A stretch of DNA of 6,017 nucleotides from assembly GCA_944351345.1 (NCBI GenBank), contig CALVPO010000086.1, positions 1-6,017 on the forward strand, in the 5' to 3' direction. Within the stretch, counting starts at the first letter, position 1. Each line of letters begins with the position of its first letter. Shown here in pieces: positions 1 to 5,807 of this stretch. The DNA is from an uncultured Bacilli bacterium (lineage in GTDB: Bacteria; Bacillota_I; Bacilli_A; RF39; UBA660). Below the pieces are notes generated by a model, which was not told the origin of the DNA, ran no database searches, and was given only the letters and a program-made list of their open reading frames with translations. The translations under genes and the position numbers were made by a program.

Positions 1-1
1 A

Positions 2-850
2 TTTATAAAAGATAATTATAAATTTTTAATAGTGGTTATTGTTGGTTTGTTATTATCAGGTACGGGAGTATATGCTGCTAATACGATATATTCTAAGAAT
101 GTTACTTATGATAATTCTAGTAGTGGTTTAACTTCAGTTAATGTTCAAGATGCGCTAGATGAAACTTATGATAAATTACTTAAATTCAATATTAATTTGA
201 ATAGTGATAACGCAACTACAAGCGGTACTTCAATACTATATATGAAATATGGAAGTGGTATTTATCTAGATAGTGGTTATACTAAAAAAATGACAACAAG
301 TGCTAATTCTATAACAGTACCAACAAGAACTGGTTATACTTTTAAGGGATATTATGAAGGGTTTTCACATAAAGTTTATTTAGAAAATATTGGAAGTTCT
401 AATGTTAGTCGCTGGATATTTTATTGTGATGATTATTATTGTTATGATGCAAAAGGTAACTATGGAGATGTTTATATTTATTATTCTGCTGATTATATTT
501 TTGATTCTGTAGATGGAGTATATGAATTGGTTAATCCAGGAAGTGTTAATTTAGAAGAAGCTTATAGCTATAATACTTTTAATTCTAAATTTGTTTGTCT
601 TTCTGAATATGGTATGGTTGTACATAATTTAAAAAAATGTGCCAATATGTTTTATGTAGTAAGTTTTAGTCATGAAGAATGTGATGATATCTTTTGTGAT
701 CAATACTATGTTGGTAAAAATTATACTATTACTTCTACTACAATGGTAACATATGGTACTAAATTAATAGATAGTAATGGACGTATTACTTCATCATTTT
801 CTAATAATTATTTTAATAATAGTGCTACTTTGTATGCAAGATGGTCTTAG
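2..850 (+). CDS. Secreted/anchored B-repeat (InlB/Flg_new-like) protein, 5'-partial
   Basis: The frame is open to the window edge, so the start lies upstream. The GTG at 32 is internal: the ten codons before it read FIKDNYKFLI and complete a basic stretch plus hydrophobic segment, together a signal peptide or anchor ending near VYAAN. Counting from position 2, residues 47-59 carry NVQDALDETYDKL, a motif I associate with leaders of gut Bacillota surface proteins. Residues 64-119 (to GYTFKGYYEG) and 251-281 (GTKLIDSNGR to ATLYARW) match the two halves of a single Listeria-Bacteroides type B-repeat, a small beta fold common in adhesins. Between them lie about 130 residues rich in Tyr and Asp with six cysteines. 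Export is inferred from the leader. No LPXTG or C-terminal membrane segment is seen, so any anchoring would be N-terminal. Target and function are unknown. B-repeat assignment is fairly sure, the role is not. Confidence 0.8.
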   Translation, partial: FIKDNYKFLIVVIVGLLLSGTGVYAANTIYSKNVTYDNSSSGLTSVNVQDALDETYDKLLKFNINLNSDNATTSGTSILYMKYGSGIYLDSGYTKKMTTSANSITVPTRTGYTFKGYYEGFSHKVYLENIGSSNVSRWIFYCDDYYCYDAKGNYGDVYIYYSADYIFDSVDGVYELVNPGSVNLEEAYSYNTFNSKFVCLSEYGMVVHNLKKCANMFYVVSFSHEECDDIFCDQYYVGKNYTITSTTMVTYGTKLIDSNGRITSSFSNNYFNNSATLYARWS

Positions 851-853
851 TAT

Positions 854-859
854 AGGAGG
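854..859 (+). promoter_or_regulatory. Consensus RBS of the 29-aa ORF
   Basis: AGGAGG lies 8 nt before the ATG at 868 and only 3 nt after the stop of the preceding gene. It is the main reason to treat the short downstream ORF as translated. Confidence 0.7.
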
Positions 860-867
860 TAGTTTAT

Positions 868-957
868 ATGTTTAATAGGTTAGAAAAGATATTTAGGGAT
901 AATAGGGTAATATTTATAGTAGGAGTAATATTAGGGATTATTAGTTCTATGTTATAA
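868..957 (+). CDS. 29-residue membrane microprotein or leader remnant
   Basis: This short ORF (ATG at 868, TAA at 955-957) has a basic amphipathic start (MFNRLEKIFRDNR) followed by one hydrophobic stretch (VIFIVGVILGIISSML) that could span the membrane. It lies 17 bp after the B-repeat gene and before the only terminator there, so both are probably on one transcript. Its sequence resembles the leader of that neighbour: IFRDNRVIFIVGVILG against FIKDNYKFLIVVIVG, with one gap. It may be a genuine small membrane protein, or the surviving 5' end of a duplicated surface-protein gene whose remainder has been lost. The strong RBS favours translation; the short length and AT-rich context limit certainty. 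Confidence 0.5.
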   Translation: MFNRLEKIFRDNRVIFIVGVILGIISSML

Positions 958-980
958 GTTATTAATGATTAATATTAGTT

Positions 981-1026
981 AAATAAAAACATTCTTAAGT
1001 TATTAGTTTTAAGAATGTTTTTATTT
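981..1026 (+). terminator. Intrinsic terminator, perfect 18-bp stem
   Basis: Positions 981-998 and 1009-1026 are perfect reverse complements (AAATAAAAACATTCTTAA and its complement) around a 10-nt loop. The A-rich left arm and T-rich right arm allow termination in either direction. It ends the B-repeat/microprotein transcript and separates it from the promoter at 1031. Confidence 0.85.
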
Positions 1027-1030
1027 GTAA

Positions 1031-1059
1031 TTGTAATAATAGTAAATATATAGTATAAT
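1031..1059 (+). promoter_or_regulatory. Sigma-A promoter of the membrane-protein gene
   Basis: A -35 box TTGTAA (1031-1036) and a perfect -10 box TATAAT (1054-1059) are separated by 17 bp. Transcription would start near 1066, ahead of a purine-rich RBS (GGGGGAA, 1074-1080) for the ATG at 1086. Confidence 0.6.
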
Positions 1060-1085
1060 AAACTAAATTTATTGGGGGAATTATT

Positions 1086-1961
1086 ATGAGTTTAGGAATG
1101 ATATTGTTATATTTACTTTCAGGTATAGGTCTATATTTCTTATTAAATTATGTAGATAAGAAATATAGAGATAATTATATAAATGGGGTTATTTTATCTA
1201 TTATATATATAATTATATTAGCGGGAATTTTTAGTAATTATAATTTGGTTAGTAATAATGATAATATATTTTTAATAATTGTAATTGAGTTTTTTATTAG
1301 GTTATTTATAGATTGTTATATAAAAGAGATTCCTTTTTTTAGAGAGGGTTCTATTAATAAGAAGAAGTATATTATTTCTATTTTGGGTGGTTATATAATA
1401 AATTATTATTTTATTAATAGGGTTTCTAATGTGTTTTTAGAGGGGGATGATCTTAAAATAATAATTTGGGGTTTGATTATTTTATACTTGTATTTTATGT
1501 TTAAGAATGATTTTGGAAAATATAAGTTTAGGGAAAATAAGTTTTATTTTTATAGGGATAGAGAATATGTAGTTATGCAGTATGCTAAGTTTAAGAATAA
1601 GTATTTTAGAGTTGTTAGAACTAAATATAGAGAATTAATACCAGTTATATATTCTATTATGATTTATGAGAATTATAATAAGGGAGAGGTTATTAGAAAG
1701 CTAGATAGTTTAAAATATAAAATAAATAAAAATAAAGGTAAATTTGGAATAATGCAAGTTTATAGTAATTATCCTATTAGTGATGATAAGAGTATTTGTA
1801 TTGCTATTAGAAAGTTAGAGAAATTATATGTTAGTGATGGTAGTAGAGAAATTAATTATAAGAGTGTTTTGAGATTATTAAATAAATATTATAAATCTAG
1901 TGTTGATACTAAGAAGATAGGTAATATATATAAGATTATTGTGTCTTTTAATAAGATATAG
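1086..1961 (+). CDS. Polytopic membrane protein with possible transglycosylase-like C-terminal domain
   Basis: The start is supported by GGGGGAA 5 nt upstream and by the promoter at 1031. Hydrophobic stretches near residues 2-20, 33-50, 60-78, 95-110 and 124-139 suggest about five membrane helices. A basic soluble region of some 150 residues follows. There, residues 184-195 (LIPVIYSIMIYE) and 221-225 (GIMQV), about 25 residues apart, recall the lysozyme-like transglycosylase pattern of a helix ending in a catalytic Glu followed by a G-x-M-Q motif; Glu195 would be the catalytic residue. If so, the protein would be a membrane-tethered cell-wall enzyme, but the topology needed to put the domain outside is not established. 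The gene is alone on its transcript and converges on rarA with 8 bp between stops; a run of seven T follows its stop without a clear stem. That it is a membrane protein is solid. The enzymatic reading rests on two short motifs. Confidence 0.75.
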   Translation: MSLGMILLYLLSGIGLYFLLNYVDKKYRDNYINGVILSIIYIIILAGIFSNYNLVSNNDNIFLIIVIEFFIRLFIDCYIKEIPFFREGSINKKKYIISILGGYIINYYFINRVSNVFLEGDDLKIIIWGLIILYLYFMFKNDFGKYKFRENKFYFYRDREYVVMQYAKFKNKYFRVVRTKYRELIPVIYSIMIYENYNKGEVIRKLDSLKYKINKNKGKFGIMQVYSNYPISDDKSICIAIRKLEKLYVSDGSREINYKSVLRLLNKYYKSSVDTKKIGNIYKIIVSFNKI

Positions 1962-1969
1962 TAGTTTTT

Positions 1970-3178
1970 TTAATTTATGTTTTGTAATTTTTCCATGATG
2001 TTTTTTAGGATTTGTTCGTTTTTGTTTTCTTTTGGTGTGTAATAGTTGGCACCTTTTATTTCGTCTGGTAAGTATTGTTGTTTAACGTAGTCGTGTTTAT
2101 AATCATGAGGATATTTATAGTCTGGGCTGTGATTTACTATGTGTTTTGGGACTTTTCCTATTTTTTTAGTTCTGACGTCATTTAGGGCTTTATCTATTGC
2201 TATTTCAGCAGAGTTACTTTTTGGCGATAAGGCTAATTCTATTACTACTTCTGCTAAGGGGATTCTAGCTTCTGGTAATCCTAGTCTTAGAGCATTATTT
2301 ATAGCAGTGTCTACATGAGGACCTAGATTAGGATTAGCAAGTCCTATGTCTTCATATACTATTACAGATAACCTTCTACAAATGATATCTATATCTCCTG
2401 CTTCTATTAAGACTGCTAGGTAGTAGAGACTAGCATTGACGTCACTTCCTCTAATTGATTTTTGAAAAGCACTTATAGTGTCGTAATAGCCATCGCCATT
2501 TTTGTCTATATAGATATTTCCTTTAGCGCTAATGCTTTTTACTAAATCTAGAGTTAAATGTCCGTTATTACTAGCATAATATGCTACTTCTATTAAGTTA
2601 TATACATATCTTAGGTCGTTGTTAGAATTATTTATGATATAGTTTATGGCATCGTTATCGATAGATATATTTTCTAAGATATTAGAGGTTATTACTTTAT
2701 TAATGGCTTGTTTTATATCTTCGTTATCTAGGCTTTTTAGTTCAAATATTTGACATCTACTTCTTATAGCAGGATTTATGGCATGATATGGGTTAGCTGT
2801 TGTCATACCAATTAAAGTAATTAAGCCATTTTCTAAATATGGTAGTAGTAGATCTTGTTTGTCTTTATTTAGTCTGTGTATTTCATCCATTATTAAGACT
2901 ATACCGTTATATAATTTTGCTTCTTCTACTACTATATCAAAATCTTTTTTGTTATTAATTACAGCATTTAACATTCTATATCTTACCTGTAGTTCTTCTA
3001 CAATACTAATTGCAATGGAAGTTTTACCTATACCTGGTGTTCCATAGAGAATCATAGAAAATAGTTTTTTGTTTTTTACTAGATTAGTTATAACTTTGTT
3101 TTTGCCAATTAGGTGTTTTTGTCCAATAATGTCATCTAGTTTTTTGGGTCTAAGTTTTATTGGTAGTAATTCTTCCAT
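1970..3178 (-). CDS. rarA: Replication-associated recombination protein A (RarA/MgsA), AAA+ ATPase
   Basis: RarA is a DNA-dependent AAA+ ATPase of the clamp-loader/RuvB branch that acts at stalled or collapsed replication forks in the cytoplasm. From the ATG at 3178 the 402-residue product shows Walker A GTPGIGKT (46-53), Walker B LIMDE (95-99), sensor 1 TTAN (126-129) and an arginine-finger AIRSR near 137-141. The C-terminal tetramerisation region carries the family signatures ISAFQKSIRGSD (235-246), EDIGLANP (276-283) and QQYLPDEIKG (367-376). Length is close to the usual 420-450 residues and nothing essential is missing. The frame extends upstream to an ATG at 3211, but that codon lies upstream of the proposed -10 box, while 3178 has AGGAGG 6 nt before it. 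The gene is divergent from the alpha-CTD-like gene at 4867 once the IS is set aside. Confidence 0.95.
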   Translation of the reverse strand: MEELLPIKLRPKKLDDIIGQKHLIGKNKVITNLVKNKKLFSMILYGTPGIGKTSIAISIVEELQVRYRMLNAVINNKKDFDIVVEEAKLYNGIVLIMDEIHRLNKDKQDLLLPYLENGLITLIGMTTANPYHAINPAIRSRCQIFELKSLDNEDIKQAINKVITSNILENISIDNDAINYIINNSNNDLRYVYNLIEVAYYASNNGHLTLDLVKSISAKGNIYIDKNGDGYYDTISAFQKSIRGSDVNASLYYLAVLIEAGDIDIICRRLSVIVYEDIGLANPNLGPHVDTAINNALRLGLPEARIPLAEVVIELALSPKSNSAEIAIDKALNDVRTKKIGKVPKHIVNHSPDYKYPHDYKHDYVKQQYLPDEIKGANYYTPKENKNEQILKNIMEKLQNIN

Positions 3179-3184
3179 GGTATT

Positions 3185-3190
3185 CCTCCT
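3185..3190 (-). promoter_or_regulatory. RBS that fixes the rarA start
   Basis: On the minus strand AGGAGG lies 6 nt before the ATG at 3178. The longer ORF start at 3211 has no comparable site and would lie outside the transcript, so the extra 11 N-terminal residues are rejected. Confidence 0.8.
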
Positions 3191-3202
3191 TAATCTTACA
3201 TT

Positions 3203-3231
3203 ATTATACATTAGTAATTAATAAGTTGCAA
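3203..3231 (-). promoter_or_regulatory. Sigma-A promoter of rarA
   Basis: Read on the minus strand, -35 TTGCAA (3231-3226) and a perfect -10 TATAAT (3208-3203) are separated by 17 bp. Transcription would start near 3196, giving an 18-nt leader with the RBS. The IS target duplication begins 12 bp upstream of the -35 box, so the promoter is intact. Confidence 0.6.
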
Positions 3232-3243
3232 GGTTCTATATGT

Positions 3244-3251
3244 TTATGGAG
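3244..3251. repeat. 8-bp target site duplication, left copy
   Basis: TTATGGAG abuts the left end of the insertion sequence and is repeated exactly at 4791-4798, next to the right end. An exact direct repeat of this size flanking inverted-repeat ends is the mark of a transposition event that has not yet decayed. Confidence 0.85.
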
Positions 3252-3271
3252 CAGTAAATAAGAGTAAAAAT
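3252..3271. repeat. Left terminal inverted repeat of the IS
   Basis: CAGTAAATAAGAGTAAAAAT pairs with the inverted right end at 4771-4790, with 15 of 20 positions identical and no gap. It is the likely outer binding site for the transposase. Confidence 0.75.
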
Positions 3272-3282
3272 AATTAATTAAT

Positions 3283-3326
3283 AAAAAATAGATAAATTCG
3301 AGTAAAAAATCATTTATCTATTTTTT
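3283..3326 (-). terminator. Bidirectional terminator hairpin inside the IS
   Basis: Positions 3283-3297 and 3312-3326 form a perfect 15-bp stem (AAAAAATAGATAAAT and its complement) with a 14-nt loop, A-rich on one side and T-rich on the other. It lies after the transposase gene and before rarA, which is read in the same direction, so it should stop read-through from the IS into rarA. It should also stop transcription entering the IS from the left. Confidence 0.75.
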
Positions 3327-3335
3327 TCTTCGCAA
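3324..3335. repeat. Subterminal inverted repeat of the IS, left copy
   Basis: TTTTCTTCGCAA is found here and, inverted, at 4762-4773. The right copy lies 17 bp from the IS end; this copy lies 72 bp from its end because the terminator hairpin sits in between. Confidence 0.65.
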
Positions 3336-3428
3336 ATATTTATATTTTAAAGCACGCCAAAAAGAGGCAAAACGCCTTAAAAATTTTTTTTTAAAAATAG
3401 TGATTTCAAAGAACAATTGTGTTATAAT

Positions 3429-4715
3429 TTAAGTATCAAATCTTAATTGAAAATTTATTTCAATGTTCATAAGATTTGGATTGGGTGAAGTAAGTGATTG
3501 AACAAGGTATGCACTTACTTCTTTTAATTTAAGCATTAATGACTTTGTATGTAAGTCGCCTTGTTCAAGTAATTGTCTAATAGTATGAGCAAATTGAATA
3601 AAAAAATAATGAGCTTTCATAGCATTATCATTTCTACTATTTAAATGAGTGATATTAAAAGTTCTATGTTTTTGAGTATAAAATCCCTCATTTTCAATCT
3701 TCCATCTATTTCTACCCAACTTAACAATAGATTTAATGTTATCATTATTTACAGGGATATTACTTATATATCTAAATGTGGTTTCTTTATTATTAGTTTT
3801 TTCAATATATTTAAAAGCATGAACAGTGATATCTTTATATTTAATATTTGTAGATAAATAATAATCTTTAATTGTAGTTTCATTTTCTAATAATATATTT
3901 CCTTCAAAAGCAGAGTTAATTTCTTTTAATCTATCAGGTTTTAAATTAAAAATATAGAACCATTTATTTTTATTACAAATTTTAATAATTGGTGTAGTAG
4001 CATAAAGACCATCTCCTGTAATAATAAATTTTTGTTTAGGATAGTTTTTCTTAATTCTTTTAATCATTCTTTTAAAAGCATTCGTTTCACAATCCTGTTT
4101 CTGCTTTTCAGTTAGCATTTTGGTATTTTCGATAAATTCAGAATCTAAACTAATCACAATATTACCAACACATAATTTACATTCCAATATGTATTTATAA
4201 TAAGAAATTTTACCATCTTTGTGTTTTCTTTGTAGACAATTATTATTCAGATTGTAATCGTGATTGGATAAACCAGTTCCATCAAAAATAAGTTGAAAAG
4301 CTCCTTTATATTTATACTTATCAAACATTTTAGAACGAATTAAAGTTTTAACAATATATTTTTGGATTTCTCTTAATTCATCTATCTTTATATTAACAAA
4401 GACATCTTGGATAGTTTCCCAATAGGGTAATTCATCCAATTTTGTTTGACAAATTGTTGAAATGTTTTCAATACAAGCATCCGTATTAAAATTATCATCT
4501 GAAATAATTGACAATGAAGTTAATCCGCATAAAAGGCCAAATAATCTGGTTACACAAATTACTTTCATATCATAAGTAACATATGATTGATTTCTTGTAT
4601 CAGTTAAATTATAAAATCTATTAAACAATTCTGGCAAATACTTTTGTATAATTGCGTATAAATTTCTAATTAAATTTTTATCTTTTCTTAATTCTCTTCT
4701 TTGTTTTCTGTTCAC
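3429..4715 (-). CDS. IS transposase, IS4-like DDE (RNase H fold)
   Basis: This 428-residue protein would cut and join the ends of the surrounding element. A basic N-terminal segment (MNRKQRRELRK) and a helical region with RNQSYVTYDMKV (41-52) precede the catalytic core. Likely acidic residues are Asp145 in LIFDGTGLS, Asp235 in ITGDGLYAT and Glu341 in RWKIENEGF, the last matching the R-W-x-I-E pattern of IS4-type enzymes. No frameshift or internal stop is seen. The start is a GTG at 4715 preceded by AGGTGG at 4730-4725 with 9-nt spacing; the next in-frame Met is residue 50, inside conserved sequence. A -10-like TATAAT at 4750-4745 could serve expression, but no convincing -35 box was found. 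The match to a family of clostridial transposases is from memory of its motifs, so the family name stays open. Confidence 0.92.
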   Translation of the reverse strand: MNRKQRRELRKDKNLIRNLYAIIQKYLPELFNRFYNLTDTRNQSYVTYDMKVICVTRLFGLLCGLTSLSIISDDNFNTDACIENISTICQTKLDELPYWETIQDVFVNIKIDELREIQKYIVKTLIRSKMFDKYKYKGAFQLIFDGTGLSNHDYNLNNNCLQRKHKDGKISYYKYILECKLCVGNIVISLDSEFIENTKMLTEKQKQDCETNAFKRMIKRIKKNYPKQKFIITGDGLYATTPIIKICNKNKWFYIFNLKPDRLKEINSAFEGNILLENETTIKDYYLSTNIKYKDITVHAFKYIEKTNNKETTFRYISNIPVNNDNIKSIVKLGRNRWKIENEGFYTQKHRTFNITHLNSRNDNAMKAHYFFIQFAHTIRQLLEQGDLHTKSLMLKLKEVSAYLVQSLTSPNPNLMNIEINFQLRFDT

Positions 4716-4761
4716 TACTATATACCACCTTTTATTATATAGTAATTATATCAAAAAATCA

Positions 4762-4773
4762 TTGCGAAGAAAA
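4762..4773. repeat. Subterminal inverted repeat of the IS, right copy
   Basis: TTGCGAAGAAAA is the exact reverse complement of 3324-3335. With the terminal repeat it gives about 29 bp of likely transposase-binding sequence at this end. Confidence 0.65.
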
Positions 4774-4790
4774 TTTACTCTTTTTACCTG
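4771..4790. repeat. Right terminal inverted repeat of the IS
   Basis: Inverted, it reads CAGGTAAAAAGAGTAAATTT and matches the left end at 15 of 20 positions, including the CAG tip. The target duplication follows at once. Confidence 0.75.
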
Positions 4791-4798
4791 TTATGGAG
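4791..4798. repeat. 8-bp target site duplication, right copy
   Basis: TTATGGAG is identical to 3244-3251. It ends 8 bp before the -35 box of the next promoter. Confidence 0.85.
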
Positions 4799-4806
4799 TG
4801 TTATGC

Positions 4807-4834
4807 TTGACAATATTAACTTATAGTGTATAAT
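4807..4834 (+). promoter_or_regulatory. Strong sigma-A promoter of the alpha-CTD-like gene
   Basis: A perfect -35 TTGACA (4807-4812) and perfect -10 TATAAT (4829-4834) are separated by 16 bp. Transcription would start near 4841. It is the best promoter in the window and lies just outside the IS, so it belongs to the host locus. Confidence 0.8.
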
Positions 4835-4856
4835 ATATAGTTACTGAAAGAAATAT

Positions 4857-4862
4857 GGGTGA
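4857..4862 (+). promoter_or_regulatory. RBS that favours the ATG at 4867
   Basis: GGGTGA, matching the GGTGA end of the full Shine-Dalgarno sequence, lies 4 nt before the ATG at 4867. The ATG at 4855 has only GAAAG at 4846-4850. Confidence 0.45.
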
Positions 4863-4866
4863 TAAT

Positions 4867-5790
4867 ATGGATAATATTAGTAATTATATAGCTGTTATAT
4901 ATGGAATGACGATTTTCGAAAAAGATGAGGTACAAAAATTTATACGTGATTTATACAGTATATTTAAAAAAAGAGTTGGTATTTTGAATGAGGATGAGAC
5001 TTTAGCTATTAGAGAGTGTTTTGGAATAGTTCGTGGTGGTGATATAGATAGTGTAAGAAAGGTTGCTATTAATAGTTTGGATAGACAAATAAAAAGAATT
5101 CTTAGTGATGTTAATGACAGAAGATTGTCTGTTTTTGATATAGATGATAGTATTAGTAATTTAAAAAATATACAATTAGATGCTTTTGATTTACCTAGAT
5201 ATAATATTAGTACTATATTAGCAAAAAATAAAATTTATAATATTCAACAATTAGTTTCATGTAGTACAGTTAAGTTAGGCCAAATTTTTTCAGGAAGAAC
5301 TGGTTCTTATAATTTTGTTGTAGATAAAGTACATATGATGGGGCTTAGATTTGCTAATGAGTTATCTGTTGCTGAGGTTAATAGTGATACTAGATTTAGA
5401 AAGTTAGTTCTTAATAATGATGTAGGTTTTTTAGATATAAGTAATAGTACTTATAGGGCTTTATGTAATGCAAAGGTTTTTAGTGTAGGAAATTTATTGG
5501 ATTATAGTTCTTCTGAGATTTTAAGTATTAGAAATATGGGAGCTAAATCTTTTGGTGAATTAAATTCTGCATTAGATAAATATGGTTGGTGTTTTAAGGA
5601 AGCTAGAGAAGATAATTATGATGAAGTAGATGATTTAGAAAAATTATTGAATATGAGAGATGGGGTATTAGCAGATATGCAAGAGTTATATAGTATAAAA
5701 GATGAGTTAGATGAACAAATAGCTTATTTTGAAAAATTGGGATATTCTGTTGATAAAGTTAGTGGAAATAAAAGAGTTAAGAAGTTATAA
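4867..5790 (+). CDS. RNA polymerase alpha-CTD-like protein with sigma-region-4-like segment
   Basis: A probable cytoplasmic nucleic-acid-binding or transcription-associated protein of 307 residues; its role is not known. Residues about 184-243 (from FLDISNSTYRAL through LLDYSSSEILSIRNMGAKSF) match the helix-hairpin-helix pattern of the alpha-subunit C-terminal domain, including the R-N-x-G-x-K-S turn that in alpha contacts DNA and sigma. Residues about 104-160 (LDAFDLPRYNISTILAKNKI onward) may be a second, decayed copy. Residues about 29-79 resemble sigma region 4: ILNEDETLAIRECFGI recalls L-x-E-R-E-x-x-V-x-R-x-R-F-G-L, and SVRKVAINSLDRQIKRIL recalls the R-V-R-Q-I-x-x-K-A-L-x-K-L helix. Residues about 252-291 are acidic and helical, probably a coiled coil, followed by a lysine-rich tail. 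An ATG at 4855 in the same frame would add MGDN; 4867 is preferred for its RBS. The next ORF follows 17 bp later, probably in an operon. Alpha-CTD similarity is good; the rest is tentative. Confidence 0.8.
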   Translation: MDNISNYIAVIYGMTIFEKDEVQKFIRDLYSIFKKRVGILNEDETLAIRECFGIVRGGDIDSVRKVAINSLDRQIKRILSDVNDRRLSVFDIDDSISNLKNIQLDAFDLPRYNISTILAKNKIYNIQQLVSCSTVKLGQIFSGRTGSYNFVVDKVHMMGLRFANELSVAEVNSDTRFRKLVLNNDVGFLDISNSTYRALCNAKVFSVGNLLDYSSSEILSIRNMGAKSFGELNSALDKYGWCFKEAREDNYDEVDDLEKLLNMRDGVLADMQELYSIKDELDEQIAYFEKLGYSVDKVSGNKRVKKL

Positions 5791-5807
5791 TAATATGGAG
5801 GTTTTTT

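Larger units (their letters stand above)
3252..4790 (-). mobile_element. Apparently intact insertion sequence, 1,539 bp, IS4-like DDE superfamily
   Basis: The element begins CAG and ends CTG. Its first and last 20 bases are imperfect inverted repeats (15 of 20 match without gaps) sharing the core AAGAGTAAA. An 8-bp duplication, TTATGGAG, flanks it. It carries one full-length transposase gene on the minus strand and a terminator hairpin after it, so it looks complete and fairly recent. It lies between the promoters of rarA and the alpha-CTD-like gene and breaks neither. The transposase belongs to the broad IS4-like DDE group; I could not assign the exact IS family. Confidence 0.88.

Noticed and set aside
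32..34. GTG at 32 as the start of the B-repeat protein gene
   Set aside because: The frame is open upstream to the window edge, and the ten preceding codons complete the leader's basic and hydrophobic parts. The true start lies before the window.
1925..1971. Terminator between the convergent membrane-protein gene and rarA
   Set aside because: There is a run of seven T after the stop at 1961, but I found no stem longer than about four base pairs before it.
2859..3047. 62-codon plus-strand ORF
   Set aside because: It lies wholly inside rarA on the opposite strand, across the Walker motifs, with no RBS. It is a shadow of the real gene.
3179..3211. Longer rarA starting at 3211
   Set aside because: This start lies upstream of the proposed -10 box (3208-3203) and has no RBS. 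The family homology begins after the ATG at 3178, which has AGGAGG at the right distance.
3364..3392. GC-containing short hairpin followed by a T run (AGGC-AAAAC-GCCT)
   Set aside because: The stem is only four base pairs and the T run is separated from it. On the plus strand no gene precedes it, so a terminator call is not justified.
3645..3857. 70-codon plus-strand ORF inside the transposase gene
   Set aside because: It is antisense to conserved catalytic sequence including the R-W-x-I-E motif, has no separate support and is a shadow frame.
4734..4773. Transposase promoter on the minus strand
   Set aside because: TATAAT-like boxes occur at 4750-4745 and 4739-4734, but neither has a recognisable -35 box at a proper distance. 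In such AT-rich DNA a lone -10 match is weak.
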